DNA from: Haloferax litoreum
GTDB lineage: Archaea; Halobacteriota; Halobacteria; Halobacteriales; Haloferacaceae
Assembly: GCF_009674605.1 (NCBI RefSeq)
Contig: NZ_WKJO01000002.1
Coordinates: 186,001-250,000 of the forward strand
Direction of reading: 5' to 3'
DNA length: 64,000 nt
Each line of letters begins with the position of its first letter. The first letter of the stretch is position 1. The position numbers and the translations under genes were made by a program. The notes under the pieces are model-generated. The model searched no databases. It was not told where the DNA came from and was given only the letters and a program-made list of their open reading frames with translations. Of this stretch, positions 35,330-45,376 are shown piece by piece.

Positions 35330-35508
35330 GACCGGGTAGGCGTAGTTTCACCGCCTGGTCAAAGACTGTTGGTGTGGTGGAACCGACCCGTGGGATTCGA
35401 GACAGGCGAAGTACGAAAACCGGCACACTGGACGGGGACCACAACGGCCACACGGTTTGTCCTGAACAAAAATTATAATTAATTGACTCGATTTGTTTTG
35501 TATGTGCA

Positions 35509-37179
35509 ATGACACCACACAATTTGGAAGATTACGAGACGCTGCGGTCGGCGTTCTCGTGGGACAACATCTACGAAGCGGCCGGGTGGGACGCCCCCGA
35601 AGAGATGAACATCGCCCACGAAGTGGTCGATCGACACGCCGACCACCGTGAGCGAGTGGCGTTGTACCATGTCGGGACCGACGGTGACCTCTCGAAACTG
35701 ACGTTCTGGGAGTTGGCTGACCGGTCGAGTCAGTTCGCAAACGTCCTCGATGAACTTGGCGTCGAACGCGGCGACCGGGTGTTCTCGTACATGCCTCGGA
35801 TTCCAGAACACTACGTCGCTCTGGTCGGGACACTCAAACACGGTGCTGTGTGGGGCAGCATCAACGAACGGTTCGGCCCCGACGGTATCTCGTATCGCCT
35901 CGACGACTGTGATGCCTCGGTGGTCATCACGACGACGGACAATAGAGAGACAATCGAAAAAGCACTGGACGATGCACCGAGCGTCGAACACGTCATCACG
36001 GTCGACAGAGGAGACGGTGCACCGACCGACGACGTCATCTTCAACACCGCACTCGACCACGCGAGCACGACCTACGAGACGGCACGCACGAGCGGTGAAG
36101 ACGACGCACTGCTCTACTACACGTCGGGGACGACAGGACTCGCAAAAGGCGTCCTCCACAAACAGCGATGGTTGGCGGGCGTCGCAGCAACCCAGCGATA
36201 CGCCGTGGACCTCCAACCGGGGGACATCTACTGGAGTACCGGTGACCTCGGGTGGTTGACTGGCGCAATCAATACGCTCGGTGCGTGGTTCTGGGGTTCC
36301 TCGCTGTTTACGTACGAAGGCGAGTTCGACCCGGAGACGTGGGCGAATCTCCTCGACGAGTACCCGATTACCGTACTGTTCTCAGTCCCGACAGCGTATC
36401 GCATGCTTCGTGAACACGAGTCCGTCCTCGACGAGACGTCACCCGATTTGCGACACGCGCTTTCTATCGGCGAGCCCCTCAGTGCCGGCGTCGTCGAGTG
36501 GGCCGAAGAGACACTCGGCGTCACAATCCTGGATACGTACGGCCAAACCGAGACGGGGAACATGATAATCAACAACTATCCGACTATGCCGGTTCGTCCT
36601 GGGTCGATGGGCAAACCACTTCCCGGTATCGACGCCGAAATCGTCGACCCAGAGACTGGCGAGGTTCTGCCGCCGGGTGAAACCGGGGAAATCGCGGAGC
36701 GAGGCGACTATCCCTGTTTCTTCGCAGAATACTGGAACAAACCCGAGCAAACACGCGCGTCGTTCATCGACGGTCCCGACGGGACGTGGTACCTCTCGGG
36801 TGACCTCGCACACAAAGACGAAGATGGATACTTCTGGTTCGAAGGCCGCGCAGACGACGTCATCCTCTCGTCTGGATACCGTATCGGTCCGTTCGAAGTC
36901 GAAAGCTCGCTTGGTGAACACCCCGCCGTCGCCGAGGCAGCAGTCGTCCCCAAGCCACACCCTGAACGTGGGAACATCGTCAAGGCGTTCATCGTCCCGA
37001 GTGCGGATGCAACCCCATCCGACGAACTCGCCGAGGAAATTAAAAATCACGTCAAGTCGGAACTCTCGGCGCACGAGTATCCACGTGAAATCGAATTCCG
37101 AGACGAACTCCCGAAGACGGTGACCGGAAAGATTCGTCGAACGGAGCTTCGAGACGAAGCAAAGCAGGAGGCGTCGTAG
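35509..37179 (+). CDS. AMP-forming acyl-CoA synthetase (acetyl/propionyl-CoA synthetase type)
   Basis: A 556-residue adenylate-forming enzyme. The P-loop-like motif LLYYTSGTTGLAKGVLHKQR is near residues 200-219, YGQTETGN is near 344, and the C-terminal core has YLSGDLAHKDEDGYFWFEGR, with the catalytic lysine in PKTVTGKIRR at about 541. It activates a short or medium-chain carboxylic acid with ATP to an acyl-CoA. It lies divergently from the RNA-ligase-like gene and is monocistronic, with an AT-rich TATA region near 35468-35480. It may feed the CoA-ester reactions in the neighbouring catabolic island. Confidence 0.93.
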   Translation: MTPHNLEDYETLRSAFSWDNIYEAAGWDAPEEMNIAHEVVDRHADHRERVALYHVGTDGDLSKLTFWELADRSSQFANVLDELGVERGDRVFSYMPRIPEHYVALVGTLKHGAVWGSINERFGPDGISYRLDDCDASVVITTTDNRETIEKALDDAPSVEHVITVDRGDGAPTDDVIFNTALDHASTTYETARTSGEDDALLYYTSGTTGLAKGVLHKQRWLAGVAATQRYAVDLQPGDIYWSTGDLGWLTGAINTLGAWFWGSSLFTYEGEFDPETWANLLDEYPITVLFSVPTAYRMLREHESVLDETSPDLRHALSIGEPLSAGVVEWAEETLGVTILDTYGQTETGNMIINNYPTMPVRPGSMGKPLPGIDAEIVDPETGEVLPPGETGEIAERGDYPCFFAEYWNKPEQTRASFIDGPDGTWYLSGDLAHKDEDGYFWFEGRADDVILSSGYRIGPFEVESSLGEHPAVAEAAVVPKPHPERGNIVKAFIVPSADATPSDELAEEIKNHVKSELSAHEYPREIEFRDELPKTVTGKIRRTELRDEAKQEAS

Positions 37180-37722
37180 AGCAAGGTCGGCTTTCGCAAC
37201 TTCCTCGCCGGTTACTCAGCCTCTGTTTTTCGAGCGTGTCTCGAGTACGGGATTCCCCATAGACGACGTGCCGGCCTAGTTCGGAGGCGTCAACGAAGGC
37301 CGAGACGACAACGGACGCGATACAGCCCGCCACCAACTAGAATGCGGAGTTCGACTTCAATCTCGTATGCTGTCTCGATTGGCGACGAGAGACGCCTGCG
37401 TACGTCGACTGCAGACTGGAAAGAGTCTTTGCGTGCTTCGAACAACGCTTCGTATTGGGCTGTGAGTCTTCCGAATGGAGTCACGCAGACCGTGTCGAAA
37501 TGTCTGCTGTCCAGTGATACCAACGTTCGGCCGGTACGCTTGCAGCATACATCAAGCGGGCAATCACTCAACGAGGGTATCGTCCGGCCCGACGACAGTA
37601 TATAATTGTGTGCGATAGTTGATATATGATTAACAAAGATTTATATATGATTATCACTTACAAAAGGTAAGCGATGTTCGCCCGTATCTCATCACGCTGC
37701 GGGCGGACGCCTTATTCGACCC
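37180..37722. other. intergenic region with the TFB promoter and no clear gene
   Basis: This 543-bp stretch lies between the acyl-CoA synthetase and TFB genes. Its middle holds a short open frame on the minus strand (37290-37571) and one on the plus strand (37342-37605), neither with a recognisable domain or a good promoter; the minus-strand frame could be a remnant. The last 110 bases are AT-rich and contain the promoter of the TFB gene. Confidence 0.5.
37621..37660 (+). promoter_or_regulatory. AT-rich promoter of the TFB gene with a direct repeat
   Basis: The sequence TATATGATTA occurs twice, at 37623-37632 and 37644-37653, spaced 21 bp, that is two turns of DNA. A TTTATATA element within it sits about 29 bases before an ATG at 37674, the position where a transcription start would be expected. 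Two direct copies on one DNA face suit cooperative binding by TBP/TFB or another regulator. Confidence 0.45.
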
Positions 37723-37808
37723 ATGAGTTCAGTAGAAATTACCACAGGAAGAGAACCCATCACATCGTCTGCCGACGAGAAAGGAGTCAACCGAAAAGAG
37801 CGAACTGA
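37674..37808 (+). CDS. possible upstream ORF overlapping the TFB start
   Basis: A 44-codon frame opens at ATG 37674, where the predicted transcript would begin, and overlaps the TFB gene out of frame to TGA at 37806-37808. The peptide (starting MFARISSRCGRTPYST) has no known family. If translated it would compete with initiation at the TFB ATG (37723). It may also be accidental. Confidence 0.25.
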   Translation: MFARISSRCGRTPYSTHEFSRNYHRKRTHHIVCRRERSQPKRAN

Positions 37809-38706
37809 GTGCCCCGAGTGTGAAGGCCGCCTCGCCACAGACACAGAGCACGCGGAGACGACGTGTACCGAGTGCGGCCTCATCGTCGACGAAGACCACA
37901 TCGACAGAGGGCCGGAGTGGCGGGCGTACACCGCAACCGAAAACGGTGACAGAAGCCGTGTCGGAGCGCCCACGACCAAACTCCTACACGACAAGGGGCT
38001 TTCGAGCCACATCGGGTGGGAGAACCGCGATAGCTACGGGAAGTCCCTGAGCACCCGCCAGCGTCGACAGGTCCAGCGTCTCCGAACCTGGGACGAACGG
38101 TTCCGGACCCGCGACCACAAAGAGCGAAACCTCAAACAGGCGCTCGGTGAAATCGACCGGATGGGGAGCACACTGGGCCTCTCAGACGACGTTCGTGAGA
38201 CTGCGAGTGTCATCTACCGCCGTGCTCTCGAAGAAGGACTCCTGCCGGGTCGAACTATCGAAGGAATCGCGACGGCCTCGCTCTACGCCGCGGCCCGCCA
38301 GATGAAGACGCCGCGGAGTATCGTCGAAGTCGCTGCAGTGAGCCGTGTCGACGAAGTCGAGTTCAAGCGGGCCTACCGGTACATCGTCCGCGAACTGGGC
38401 TTGGCCGTCGAACCGGCAAGCCCACTGCAGTACGTGGGGCGACTGGCGTCGAGCCTCGATATCGACGTGGAGACAGAACGACTGGCCCGCGAACTGCTCA
38501 CGACGGCCGAGGGGACGGGAACGTTCAACGGAAAGAGCCCGATTGGCCTCGCTGCCGCCGCAATCTATGCGGCTGGTCGACTCTCTGACAAGAACCTAAC
38601 GCAGGACGAGATTGCCGACGTTGCAGAGATGAGTACGGTAACCATCCGCAACCGCTACCAGGAACTCCTGGACGTCTACGAAGCGACCCACTCAGTCGCG
38701 GTCTGA
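37723..38706 (+). CDS. tfb: transcription initiation factor B (TFB)
   Basis: A 327-residue TFIIB homologue. The N-terminal zinc ribbon has ECPECEGRLATD and TTCTECGLIVDE (CxxC...CxxC) at about residues 28-50. A linker/B-reader region with DRGPEWRAYTATENGDRSRV and APTTKLLHDKGLSSHIGWEN follows. Two cyclin repeats fill the rest, with KERNLKQALGEIDRMGSTLG, TASLYAAARQMKTPRSIVEV, and a second repeat ending LAAAAIYAAGRLSDKNLTQD and TVTIRNRYQELLDVYEATH. TFB binds the BRE and bridges TBP to RNA polymerase. Haloarchaea hold many TFB paralogues; this one is likely a condition-specific paralogue, judging by its AT-rich, repeat-containing promoter. Confidence 0.96.
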   Translation: MSSVEITTGREPITSSADEKGVNRKERTECPECEGRLATDTEHAETTCTECGLIVDEDHIDRGPEWRAYTATENGDRSRVGAPTTKLLHDKGLSSHIGWENRDSYGKSLSTRQRRQVQRLRTWDERFRTRDHKERNLKQALGEIDRMGSTLGLSDDVRETASVIYRRALEEGLLPGRTIEGIATASLYAAARQMKTPRSIVEVAAVSRVDEVEFKRAYRYIVRELGLAVEPASPLQYVGRLASSLDIDVETERLARELLTTAEGTGTFNGKSPIGLAAAAIYAAGRLSDKNLTQDEIADVAEMSTVTIRNRYQELLDVYEATHSVAV

Positions 38707-39150
38707 CATCGTCGGTTCTTCACTGGACTTCTCTTCGGACCACACCATCTCTGAGTGGTTCTTGTCGTTCCAGTCGACGTATCCGTCTTCGAGCATCTCG
38801 ACGACGGTCTGGCCGAGGTCTAACAGCTCTGTCCGAATTTTCGACGCAGTGTCTCCGTTGGGGACGACAGGGACCTGGAACCGGAGCGACTCTGCCACGG
38901 GGTCCCAGTAGAAGTCCATCTGCTCGATGAGGCCTTCCTCTCGAACGAGTTCGTACTCAGATTCGGACAAGTCCGTGTATTCTGCCCACTCGTTGAACGC
39001 TTCACTCCACGCACCGTCTCGGAATAACCCCTCTAATTCTCCCCGTCGCAGGTCGCTTTCACCCTCGATTACTTCACTCGCATCTAGTTCACCTGGCGTT
39101 CCTCGGTTCGTCAAGTCAGGCGAACCGGGTGTCTCGACATCCAGCACCAT
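38692..39150 (-). CDS. acidic halophilic protein of unknown function
   Basis: A 152-residue soluble protein, rich in Glu, Asp and Trp, with no membrane segment. Middle part: GAWSEAFNEWAEYTDLSESE and DFYWDPVAESLRFQVPVVPN. The acid-rich composition is typical for cytoplasmic haloarchaeal proteins. I do not recognise a domain. The start at 39150 (MVLDVETPG) is preferred to 39171, because a TTTAACG box lies about 27 bases upstream. The 3' end overlaps the 3' end of the TFB gene on the opposite strand by 15 bases. Confidence 0.65.
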   Translation of the reverse strand: MVLDVETPGSPDLTNRGTPGELDASEVIEGESDLRRGELEGLFRDGAWSEAFNEWAEYTDLSESEYELVREEGLIEQMDFYWDPVAESLRFQVPVVPNGDTASKIRTELLDLGQTVVEMLEDGYVDWNDKNHSEMVWSEEKSSEEPTMSDRD

Positions 39151-39252
39151 ACGATAGCTGTTGGTGGGCAAAGACGTTAAATGACGTTGTCAGTTCGCGA
39201 GTTGTCGTGCATCAAACCGCATCGAGACGGGGAAGACGACGCGTCGAACGTG

Positions 39253-40704
39253 TTAGGCGTCGGGCCAGCGTTCGATGTAAATCGCCTTGTCCGTGTAGAA
39301 GTTGATCATATCCTCTCCCTGTGCGTGCAAGTCGCCGAAGAACGAATCCTTCCACCCACCGAAGTGGAAGAATGCCATCGGCGCGGCGGTTCCCGCGTTG
39401 ACCGCCAAGTTGCCCGCATCGACTTCGTGGCGGAACCGTTTGGCGTCGCTGCCACGGTCAGTGAAGAGACTAGCGGCGTTGCCGAAGTCGCTCCGATTGA
39501 CAATGTCGAGAGCGTGGTCGAAGTCACTCGCTTCGACGAGTGCGAGAACCGGTCCGAAGATTTCTTCGCGTGCGATTGTCGCATCGGGGTCCACGTCGCC
39601 GAAGATGGTCGGGCCGAGGAAACTTCCCTCGGCTGGTACCTCGACTTCACGTCCGTCGAGCAAGAGTTTTGCACCGTCTTCGATACCGGTCTCGATGTAG
39701 TCGAGGACGTTCTCACGGTGCTGACCGGAGATGAGTGGACCCATGTCCACGTCGTCACTCAGGCCGTCCGCGACGGTCATGTCCGCGGCCTCGTGGACGA
39801 GTCGCTCAGCGAACTCCTCGTAAATCGCCTCGTCGACCACGGCGACCGGGTTCGCGAGACAACGCTGGCCGGTGTTCGCGAACGCGGACCCGAGGGTCTG
39901 TTCGGCAGCGAAGTCGAGGTCCGCGGACTCGGCGACGACGATGTGGTTCTTCGCGCCACCTTGCGCTTGAACACGTTTTCCGTGCGTCGCGGCGGACTCG
40001 TAGACGTGCCTCGCGACGGGCGTACTCCCGACGAACGAGACGCCTTCGACCCCCGGGTGCTCGATGAGTGCGTTGACCGCATCGGCGTCGCCGTTGACGA
40101 GTTGAACGACACCGTCCGGGAATCCCGCCTCATCGACGAGTTCGACGATGCGCTGTGCCGTGACCGGAGTCTTCTCACTTGGTTTGAGAATGAAGGCGTT
40201 CCCCGTGGCAACCGCGTACGGGAGGAACCACAGCGGAATCATTCCGGGGAAGTTGAACGGCGTGATAGCCGCGAAGACACCGAGTGGTTTTCGAACGGCA
40301 GTCTCGTCTATCTCGGGTGCGGCGTTCGGGAGGTGGCCGGCCTGCATCATCGATGGGATGCCACAGGCGACTTCCACGTTTTCGATGCCGCGGCGGAGTT
40401 CGCCCTTCGCCTCTTTGAACGTCTTGCCGTGTTCGCGGACGAGAGTCTCGGCCAGCTCGTCCTGCTGGGCTTCGAGGAGATTCTTGAGTTCGAACATCGG
40501 TTGAATACGAGCTTCGACGGGCGTGTTCGCCCACTCCCCGAAGGCCGCCTGTCCGGCCTGAACAGCCTCGTCGACGTCGTCTGCTGTCGAGTAGTCGAGT
40601 GTTGCGACGGTGTCACCGGTTGCTGGGTTCGTCACTTGGCCGCCTGCCGGCCCCGTAGCGGGCGTCCAGTGGCCGTCGATGTAATTCTGGAGTTCGCGGG
40701 TCAT
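39253..40704 (-). CDS. mmsA: methylmalonate-semialdehyde dehydrogenase (CoA-acylating)
   Basis: A 483-residue aldehyde dehydrogenase of the MmsA type: FAAITPFNFPGMIPLWFLPY is near residues 144-163, the catalytic Cys282 is in FANTGQRCLANPV, and the motif QAQGGAKNH replaces the general-base Glu (ELGGKSP) of ordinary ALDHs. Loss of that Glu is characteristic of CoA-dependent MmsA, which converts methylmalonate semialdehyde, or malonate semialdehyde, to propionyl- or acetyl-CoA. It fits breakdown of valine, beta-alanine or thymine. It is transcribed alone, close to glutamate dehydrogenase and the aminotransferase genes. Confidence 0.92.
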   Translation of the reverse strand: MTRELQNYIDGHWTPATGPAGGQVTNPATGDTVATLDYSTADDVDEAVQAGQAAFGEWANTPVEARIQPMFELKNLLEAQQDELAETLVREHGKTFKEAKGELRRGIENVEVACGIPSMMQAGHLPNAAPEIDETAVRKPLGVFAAITPFNFPGMIPLWFLPYAVATGNAFILKPSEKTPVTAQRIVELVDEAGFPDGVVQLVNGDADAVNALIEHPGVEGVSFVGSTPVARHVYESAATHGKRVQAQGGAKNHIVVAESADLDFAAEQTLGSAFANTGQRCLANPVAVVDEAIYEEFAERLVHEAADMTVADGLSDDVDMGPLISGQHRENVLDYIETGIEDGAKLLLDGREVEVPAEGSFLGPTIFGDVDPDATIAREEIFGPVLALVEASDFDHALDIVNRSDFGNAASLFTDRGSDAKRFRHEVDAGNLAVNAGTAAPMAFFHFGGWKDSFFGDLHAQGEDMINFYTDKAIYIERWPDA

Positions 40705-40885
40705 CTATACCGCCACCCGGGTTCGTGTGAGCGCATACCACAATTCTGGAGTTCACTCATAAATAGGTCCGTGCCACTCCGACTCTCTGCCCGCGCCGGT
40801 GGCGACGATATTCGTCAGTAAACGAGGTCAGTTCGACACGCGAACGACCAGCGGGGGTGGTTAGAGATACAACTGGTTGTGTGCC

Positions 40886-42175
40886 TCAGGGCCAGAGGCC
40901 GCGGGACTCCTTCGCTTCGGCGATGCGAGTGATGCCGACGACGTACGCGGCGTCTCGCCACGTCACGTCGAGGTCGGCCTTCGTCTCACTCACGTTGTCC
41001 CACGCTTCGAGCATCGCGGTTTCGAGTTCGTCGTAGACGCGTTCGAGAGACCACGCACGACGGTTGATGTCCTGTAACCACTCGAAGTACGAAACGGTGA
41101 CACCGCCGGCGTTCGCGAGAATGTCCGGGATGACTTCGACACCGCGTTCTTCGAGCATCTCGTCTGCGGCGAACGTCGTCGGCCCGTTCGCCCCTTCGAC
41201 GACGAGGTCAGCCCGAATGTCTGCGGCGTTGTCTGCCGTGATGACGTCGCCGATGGCGGCCGGGATGAGCACGTCCACGTCGAGTTCGAGGAGTTCTTCG
41301 TTCGAGAGCGTCTCCGGCGCGTCGTACTTCAACACGGCTTCTGGCTCTTCTTCGTGTGTCGGCACGTCGTGGGTATCGAGGCCGTCTGCGTCGTAGATGG
41401 CACCGTTCACGTCTGAGACGGCGACGACAGTCGCACCGTAGTCGTCGAGCAATCGGGCGGCGTTCGCACCGACGGACCCGAATCCCTGGACGGCGACAGT
41501 CGTGTCCTCGATGTCCATGTCGTAGTGGTCGATGGCCTCACGCGCGATGATAGCGACGGACCGGCCCGGAGATTCCTCGCGGCCGTAACTGCCACCGATG
41601 ACGGGTGGCTTGCCGGTTACGACGCCGGGCGTCGTCTCACCTTCTTGCATCGAGTACGCATCCATGAACCACGCCATGGTCTGGGCGTCGGTACCCATGT
41701 CAGGCGCAGGGATGTCTTTCTTCGGACCAACGAAGTCACGGAGTTCTTCGGCGAAGCGCCGCGTGAGTCGTTCTTTCTCACCGGTCGAGAGGTCCTTAGG
41801 GTCGACGACGATACCCCCTTTCCCGCCACCGAACGGGAGGTCCATCACGGCACACTTCCACGTCATCCACATCGAGAGACCGACGCACTCGTCTTCGGTC
41901 ACGTCGGGGTGGTAGCGGAGACCACCTTTGTAGGGTCCACGGACGTCGTCGTGTTGAGACCGATACCCGGTGTACACTTCGACGGTGCCGTCGTCGCGTT
42001 TGAGTGGGACTGCGACGCGTTGAACCTTCGTTGGATGCTTCAACCGTTCGATGATACCGTCGTCGACGTCGACGAGCGATTCGGCGCGTTCCAGTTGGCG
42101 GCGGGCGTTGTCGAGTGCGGTGACGTGTTCCGCCTCGGTGTCGGAATCGTCCTGTCCGTCAGTGGTCGTCGCCAT
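40886..42175 (-). CDS. gdhB: glutamate dehydrogenase
   Basis: A 429-residue hexameric Glu/Leu/Phe/Val dehydrogenase. N-terminal substrate domain with [20 protein letters not shown] and [20 protein letters not shown] (catalytic Lys), then the NAD(P)-binding domain with [19 protein letters not shown] and [20 protein letters not shown]. It links glutamate to 2-oxoglutarate and ammonia, feeding nitrogen from aminotransferases. The start ATG at 42175 overlaps the preceding aminotransferase stop by one base (TAATG), so the two genes form an operon. Confidence 0.95.
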   Translation of the reverse strand: MATTTDGQDDSDTEAEHVTALDNARRQLERAESLVDVDDGIIERLKHPTKVQRVAVPLKRDDGTVEVYTGYRSQHDDVRGPYKGGLRYHPDVTEDECVGLSMWMTWKCAVMDLPFGGGKGGIVVDPKDLSTGEKERLTRRFAEELRDFVGPKKDIPAPDMGTDAQTMAWFMDAYSMQEGETTPGVVTGKPPVIGGSYGREESPGRSVAIIAREAIDHYDMDIEDTTVAVQGFGSVGANAARLLDDYGATVVAVSDVNGAIYDADGLDTHDVPTHEEEPEAVLKYDAPETLSNEELLELDVDVLIPAAIGDVITADNAADIRADLVVEGANGPTTFAADEMLEERGVEVIPDILANAGGVTVSYFEWLQDINRRAWSLERVYDELETAMLEAWDNVSETKADLDVTWRDAAYVVGITRIAEAKESRGLWP

Positions 42176-43530
42176 TAGGCCGTCACCCCCGGATGAACGC
42201 GACTGTACACGTCCTCTATCGCACCCTCGACTGCCTCGGCAATCCGCGAGACGGACGACTCACTCAGCGTCAACGGTGGCGAGAGCATCAGGTGGTCACC
42301 CGCGACGCCGTCGACGGACCCTTTGCCGGGGTACGTGTAGACACCTCGGTCGAGGGCGGCGTCGTAGACCTGTTTGTAGACCTTCTGAGAGGGGTCGAAC
42401 GGTTCTTTCGTGTCTTTGTCCGCCACGAATTCGAGGCCGACCATCGGTCCAATCGCGCGGAAATCACCGACCATCGGATGGTCCGCAAGCGGGGCGAGTT
42501 CGGACGCGAGTTGCTGGCCACGTTGCTGGCCTCGTTCGAGGACACCGTCGGTGTACTGTTCGACGACGAAGTTCGCGACGGCCGCAGAGAGTGGGTTCCC
42601 GGCGAAAGTGTGCCCATGCGCGAACGAAACGTCCTCGCGCGCGAACTCGTCTGCGACTTTGTCGTTGACGAGGACGGCACTCATCGGCGTGTATCCGCTC
42701 GTGAGGCCCTTCCCGAGCGACATCATGTCCGGGGTGACGCCGTAGTGTTCCATCGCAAACAGCGGACCCGTTCGGCCGAACCCGGTCATCACTTCGTCTG
42801 CGATGAAGAGCACGTCGTACTCGTCACAGATGTCCCGAATCTCTTTGTAGTAAACTGGGTGGGGGGCCGCCGCAGGGATACTCGCACCACCGACAGGTTC
42901 GGCGACGAACGCTGCCACCGTGTCGGGGCCACGCTGACGAATCGTGGTCTCCAGTTCACGTGCCGCGGCACGGGCCTGTTCTTCGGGCGTGCCGTCGAAC
43001 GACCAGCGGTAGGGATACGCCGGGGAGATGTGTTCCCAGTCCGTGAGGAACGGTTCGAAGCCCCGACGACGAAGCGTGTTACCCGTCGCAGAGAGGGCAC
43101 CGAACGTCGCGCCGTGGTACGACTGCCAACGGGAGACGACGACGGATTTTTCTGGTTTTCCACGCGCACGGAAATACTCACGAGCGAGTTTGAACGCCGC
43201 TTCGTTGGCTTCACTCCCGGAGTTCGTGAAGAACACCTTCGAGAGGTCCCCCGGCGCACGTGTCGCGAGCGTGCGTGCGAGGTCCTCTGGTGCGTCGTGA
43301 GAGAAGTGAGAGAGACTGAGATACGAAACCTCTGCCGATTGAGATTCGAATATCTCCTCGATGCCCGGAACCGAGTGACCGAGGTTCGTCACCGCCGCGC
43401 CCGCCGCTGCGTCGATGAGTTTCTCACCGTCTTCGGTCACGAGGAACTCGTCGTGGGCGTGGTCGACTCTCGGAAGGTCTGGCTCGATACCACCTCCCCA
43501 CTTGTAGAAGATGTGGTTGTGTTGTGCCAT
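42175..43530 (-). CDS. class III aminotransferase
   Basis: A 451-residue PLP-dependent aminotransferase of the class III (ornithine/GABA/beta-alanine type) family. [20 protein letters not shown] near residues 101-120 and [20 protein letters not shown] near 240-259 are present, and the Schiff-base Lys274 is in [15 protein letters not shown]. Substrate candidates are omega-amino acids or diamines such as putrescine, GABA or beta-alanine. Its stop overlaps the gdhB start; the operon would pass amino groups to glutamate. An AT-rich promoter is at about 43551-43566. Confidence 0.92.
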   Translation of the reverse strand: MAQHNHIFYKWGGGIEPDLPRVDHAHDEFLVTEDGEKLIDAAAGAAVTNLGHSVPGIEEIFESQSAEVSYLSLSHFSHDAPEDLARTLATRAPGDLSKVFFTNSGSEANEAAFKLAREYFRARGKPEKSVVVSRWQSYHGATFGALSATGNTLRRRGFEPFLTDWEHISPAYPYRWSFDGTPEEQARAAARELETTIRQRGPDTVAAFVAEPVGGASIPAAAPHPVYYKEIRDICDEYDVLFIADEVMTGFGRTGPLFAMEHYGVTPDMMSLGKGLTSGYTPMSAVLVNDKVADEFAREDVSFAHGHTFAGNPLSAAVANFVVEQYTDGVLERGQQRGQQLASELAPLADHPMVGDFRAIGPMVGLEFVADKDTKEPFDPSQKVYKQVYDAALDRGVYTYPGKGSVDGVAGDHLMLSPPLTLSESSVSRIAEAVEGAIEDVYSRVHPGVTA

Positions 43531-43699
43531 CTATCACGATTGACTGCATGCTATAATAAAATAAGTCTTACTGAGCACACTAGATTTCGTAGAGATTCTA
43601 AATCAGCAGAAGCATTTTCGAATGAGACCAGTCCTGCCGCTCTCCGTCGGGAACGGCGGAAAAGAGATGCGGGGCCGAATGCCAGACTGCGTGCGCGTC

Positions 43700-45226
43700 T
43701 CAGAGCGTCGGGTCCTGCTCGATAGGCACGTGGACCGTCTTCTCCTGAGTGTAACTCTTGAGCGTGTCACGCGCGCACTCGCGGCCCATACCCGAACGCT
43801 TGAATCCGCCGAACGGACTCCCAGTGACGGTTCGGCCGTAGTACTTGTTCACCCAGATGCTTCCGGCGTCGATGTCGGAAGCGGCGCGGTGGGCGAGCGA
43901 ACCGTTCTCCGTCGCGACACCTGCTGCGAGTCCGAACTCCACGTCGTTGGCGAGTTCGATGGCCTCCTCGTATGTCTCGAAGGTGATGACCGTCTCGACG
44001 GGGCCGAAGATTTCCTCTTGGGCGATACGCATGTCGTTGTCTGCGTCGACGAAGACTGCGGGTTCGACGTACCAGCCATCTTCGAGTGAGTCGTCGTCGA
44101 TTGTGTTGCCGCCCGTCGCGAGCGTGGCACCCTCTTCGACGCCGAGTTCGAGGTACGAGTTCACTTTCTCGTACTGTGCTTCCGAGACGAGCGGGCCGAA
44201 CGTCGTCTCCTCGGAGAGTGGGTCACCGATGGTGTGGGACTCCACCTCTTCGACGAGGTGTTCGACGAACTCGTCGCGCACGTCTTCGTGGACGATAGCA
44301 CGCGAGCACGCGTCACACGACTGCCCTGTGTTGTAGGTGATACTCCCGGCGACAGTCTCCGCGGCCTGTTCGACGTCGGCATCCGGGAAGACAACGAACG
44401 GTGATTTCCCACCGAGTTCGAGCGTTACCGGCGTGATGTTCTCCGCCGCCGCCGACATCACTGCCTCACCGGTCACGTCCTCGCCGGTGAACGAAACCTT
44501 CCGCACGTCGGCGTGTCCAGTCACGGACGCCCCCGCTTCGTCGCCGAACCCGGGGACGACGTTGAAGACTCCGTCGGGGAGGATTCCCTCGGAGAGTTCA
44601 GCGATTCGAAGCGCGGTGAGAGGACTCTGTTCGGCCGGTTTGAGGACGACGGAGTTACCCGCTGCGAGTGCGGGTCCAATCTTCCACGACGTGAGGACAA
44701 GGGGATAGTTCCACGGCGTGACACAACCGACGACGCCGTATGGCTCACGTCGGGTGTAGATGTGGGCGTCGTTCGCTGCCGCAATCTGCTTTCCTCCTTC
44801 GGCCCGGCAGATGTTCGCGTAGTATTCGATGAAGTCGAGTCCCTTCGTCACCTCTCCTTCGGCGTAGGCGAGTGGCTTCCCGGTGTCGAGACTTTCGAGC
44901 AGCGCAAGTTCGTCGAGGTTGTCTCGGAGGACACCAACCCACTCTTGGAGTGTCCGCGAGCGTTCCGCGGGCGTCGTCTCGCCCCACTCACCGTCGTAGG
45001 CGTTCCACGCTGCTTCGACAGCGGCGTCCACGTCTTCGTGGTCACATCGGGGAACTGAGAGAATGGGTTCGTCGACGACTGGGTCGCGAGTCTCGAACGT
45101 CTCGCCACTCGCGGCGGCGCGCGATTCGCCGTCGACCCATGCCTCGAACGTCCCGAGGGAACCGGCCTCCTCGATTGCTTGCTGGTGGTTCTCCTGAACC
45201 GAGTCTGTGTAGTGTTCTACTTCCAT
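43700..45226 (-). CDS. NAD(P)-dependent aldehyde dehydrogenase (betaine/aminobutyraldehyde type)
   Basis: A 508-residue ALDH. The PWNYPLVLTSWKIGPALAAG motif, the general base Glu270 in VTLELGGKSPFVVFPDADVE, and the nucleophile Cys304 in YNTGQSCDACSRAIV are present, together with the SPFGGFKRSGMGRE end motif. Unlike MmsA it keeps the Glu base, so it releases a free acid. Similar sequences oxidise betaine aldehyde or aminobutyraldehyde. It may be the step after the class III aminotransferase in amine breakdown. A TTTATTAG-like promoter box lies near 45262-45275. Confidence 0.92.
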   Translation of the reverse strand: MEVEHYTDSVQENHQQAIEEAGSLGTFEAWVDGESRAAASGETFETRDPVVDEPILSVPRCDHEDVDAAVEAAWNAYDGEWGETTPAERSRTLQEWVGVLRDNLDELALLESLDTGKPLAYAEGEVTKGLDFIEYYANICRAEGGKQIAAANDAHIYTRREPYGVVGCVTPWNYPLVLTSWKIGPALAAGNSVVLKPAEQSPLTALRIAELSEGILPDGVFNVVPGFGDEAGASVTGHADVRKVSFTGEDVTGEAVMSAAAENITPVTLELGGKSPFVVFPDADVEQAAETVAGSITYNTGQSCDACSRAIVHEDVRDEFVEHLVEEVESHTIGDPLSEETTFGPLVSEAQYEKVNSYLELGVEEGATLATGGNTIDDDSLEDGWYVEPAVFVDADNDMRIAQEEIFGPVETVITFETYEEAIELANDVEFGLAAGVATENGSLAHRAASDIDAGSIWVNKYYGRTVTGSPFGGFKRSGMGRECARDTLKSYTQEKTVHVPIEQDPTL

Positions 45227-45376
45227 GGAGTCTGTCCTCGTCTACCACACACCACAAAATAATGGCTAATAAACCTAACTACAGAGCAATATTAGGACCC
45301 ATATTTTGTAACTGCTACAATATTTTGACCTCAAAATACGAACGAGGGAAATCGAACGTCCGCGGTCGAAGGTCTG

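Noticed and set aside
37290-37571. Minus-strand frame of 93 codons in the TFB upstream region
   Set aside because: No known domain, no promoter, overlaps an equally long plus-strand frame. It may be a remnant but cannot be supported.
39181-40821. Plus-strand frame of 546 codons opposite mmsA
   Set aside because: Covers mmsA antisense; no domain, while mmsA has the full ALDH motif set.
42193-43725. Plus-strand frame of 510 codons opposite the class III aminotransferase
   Set aside because: Shadow of a gene with an evident PLP-binding lysine motif.
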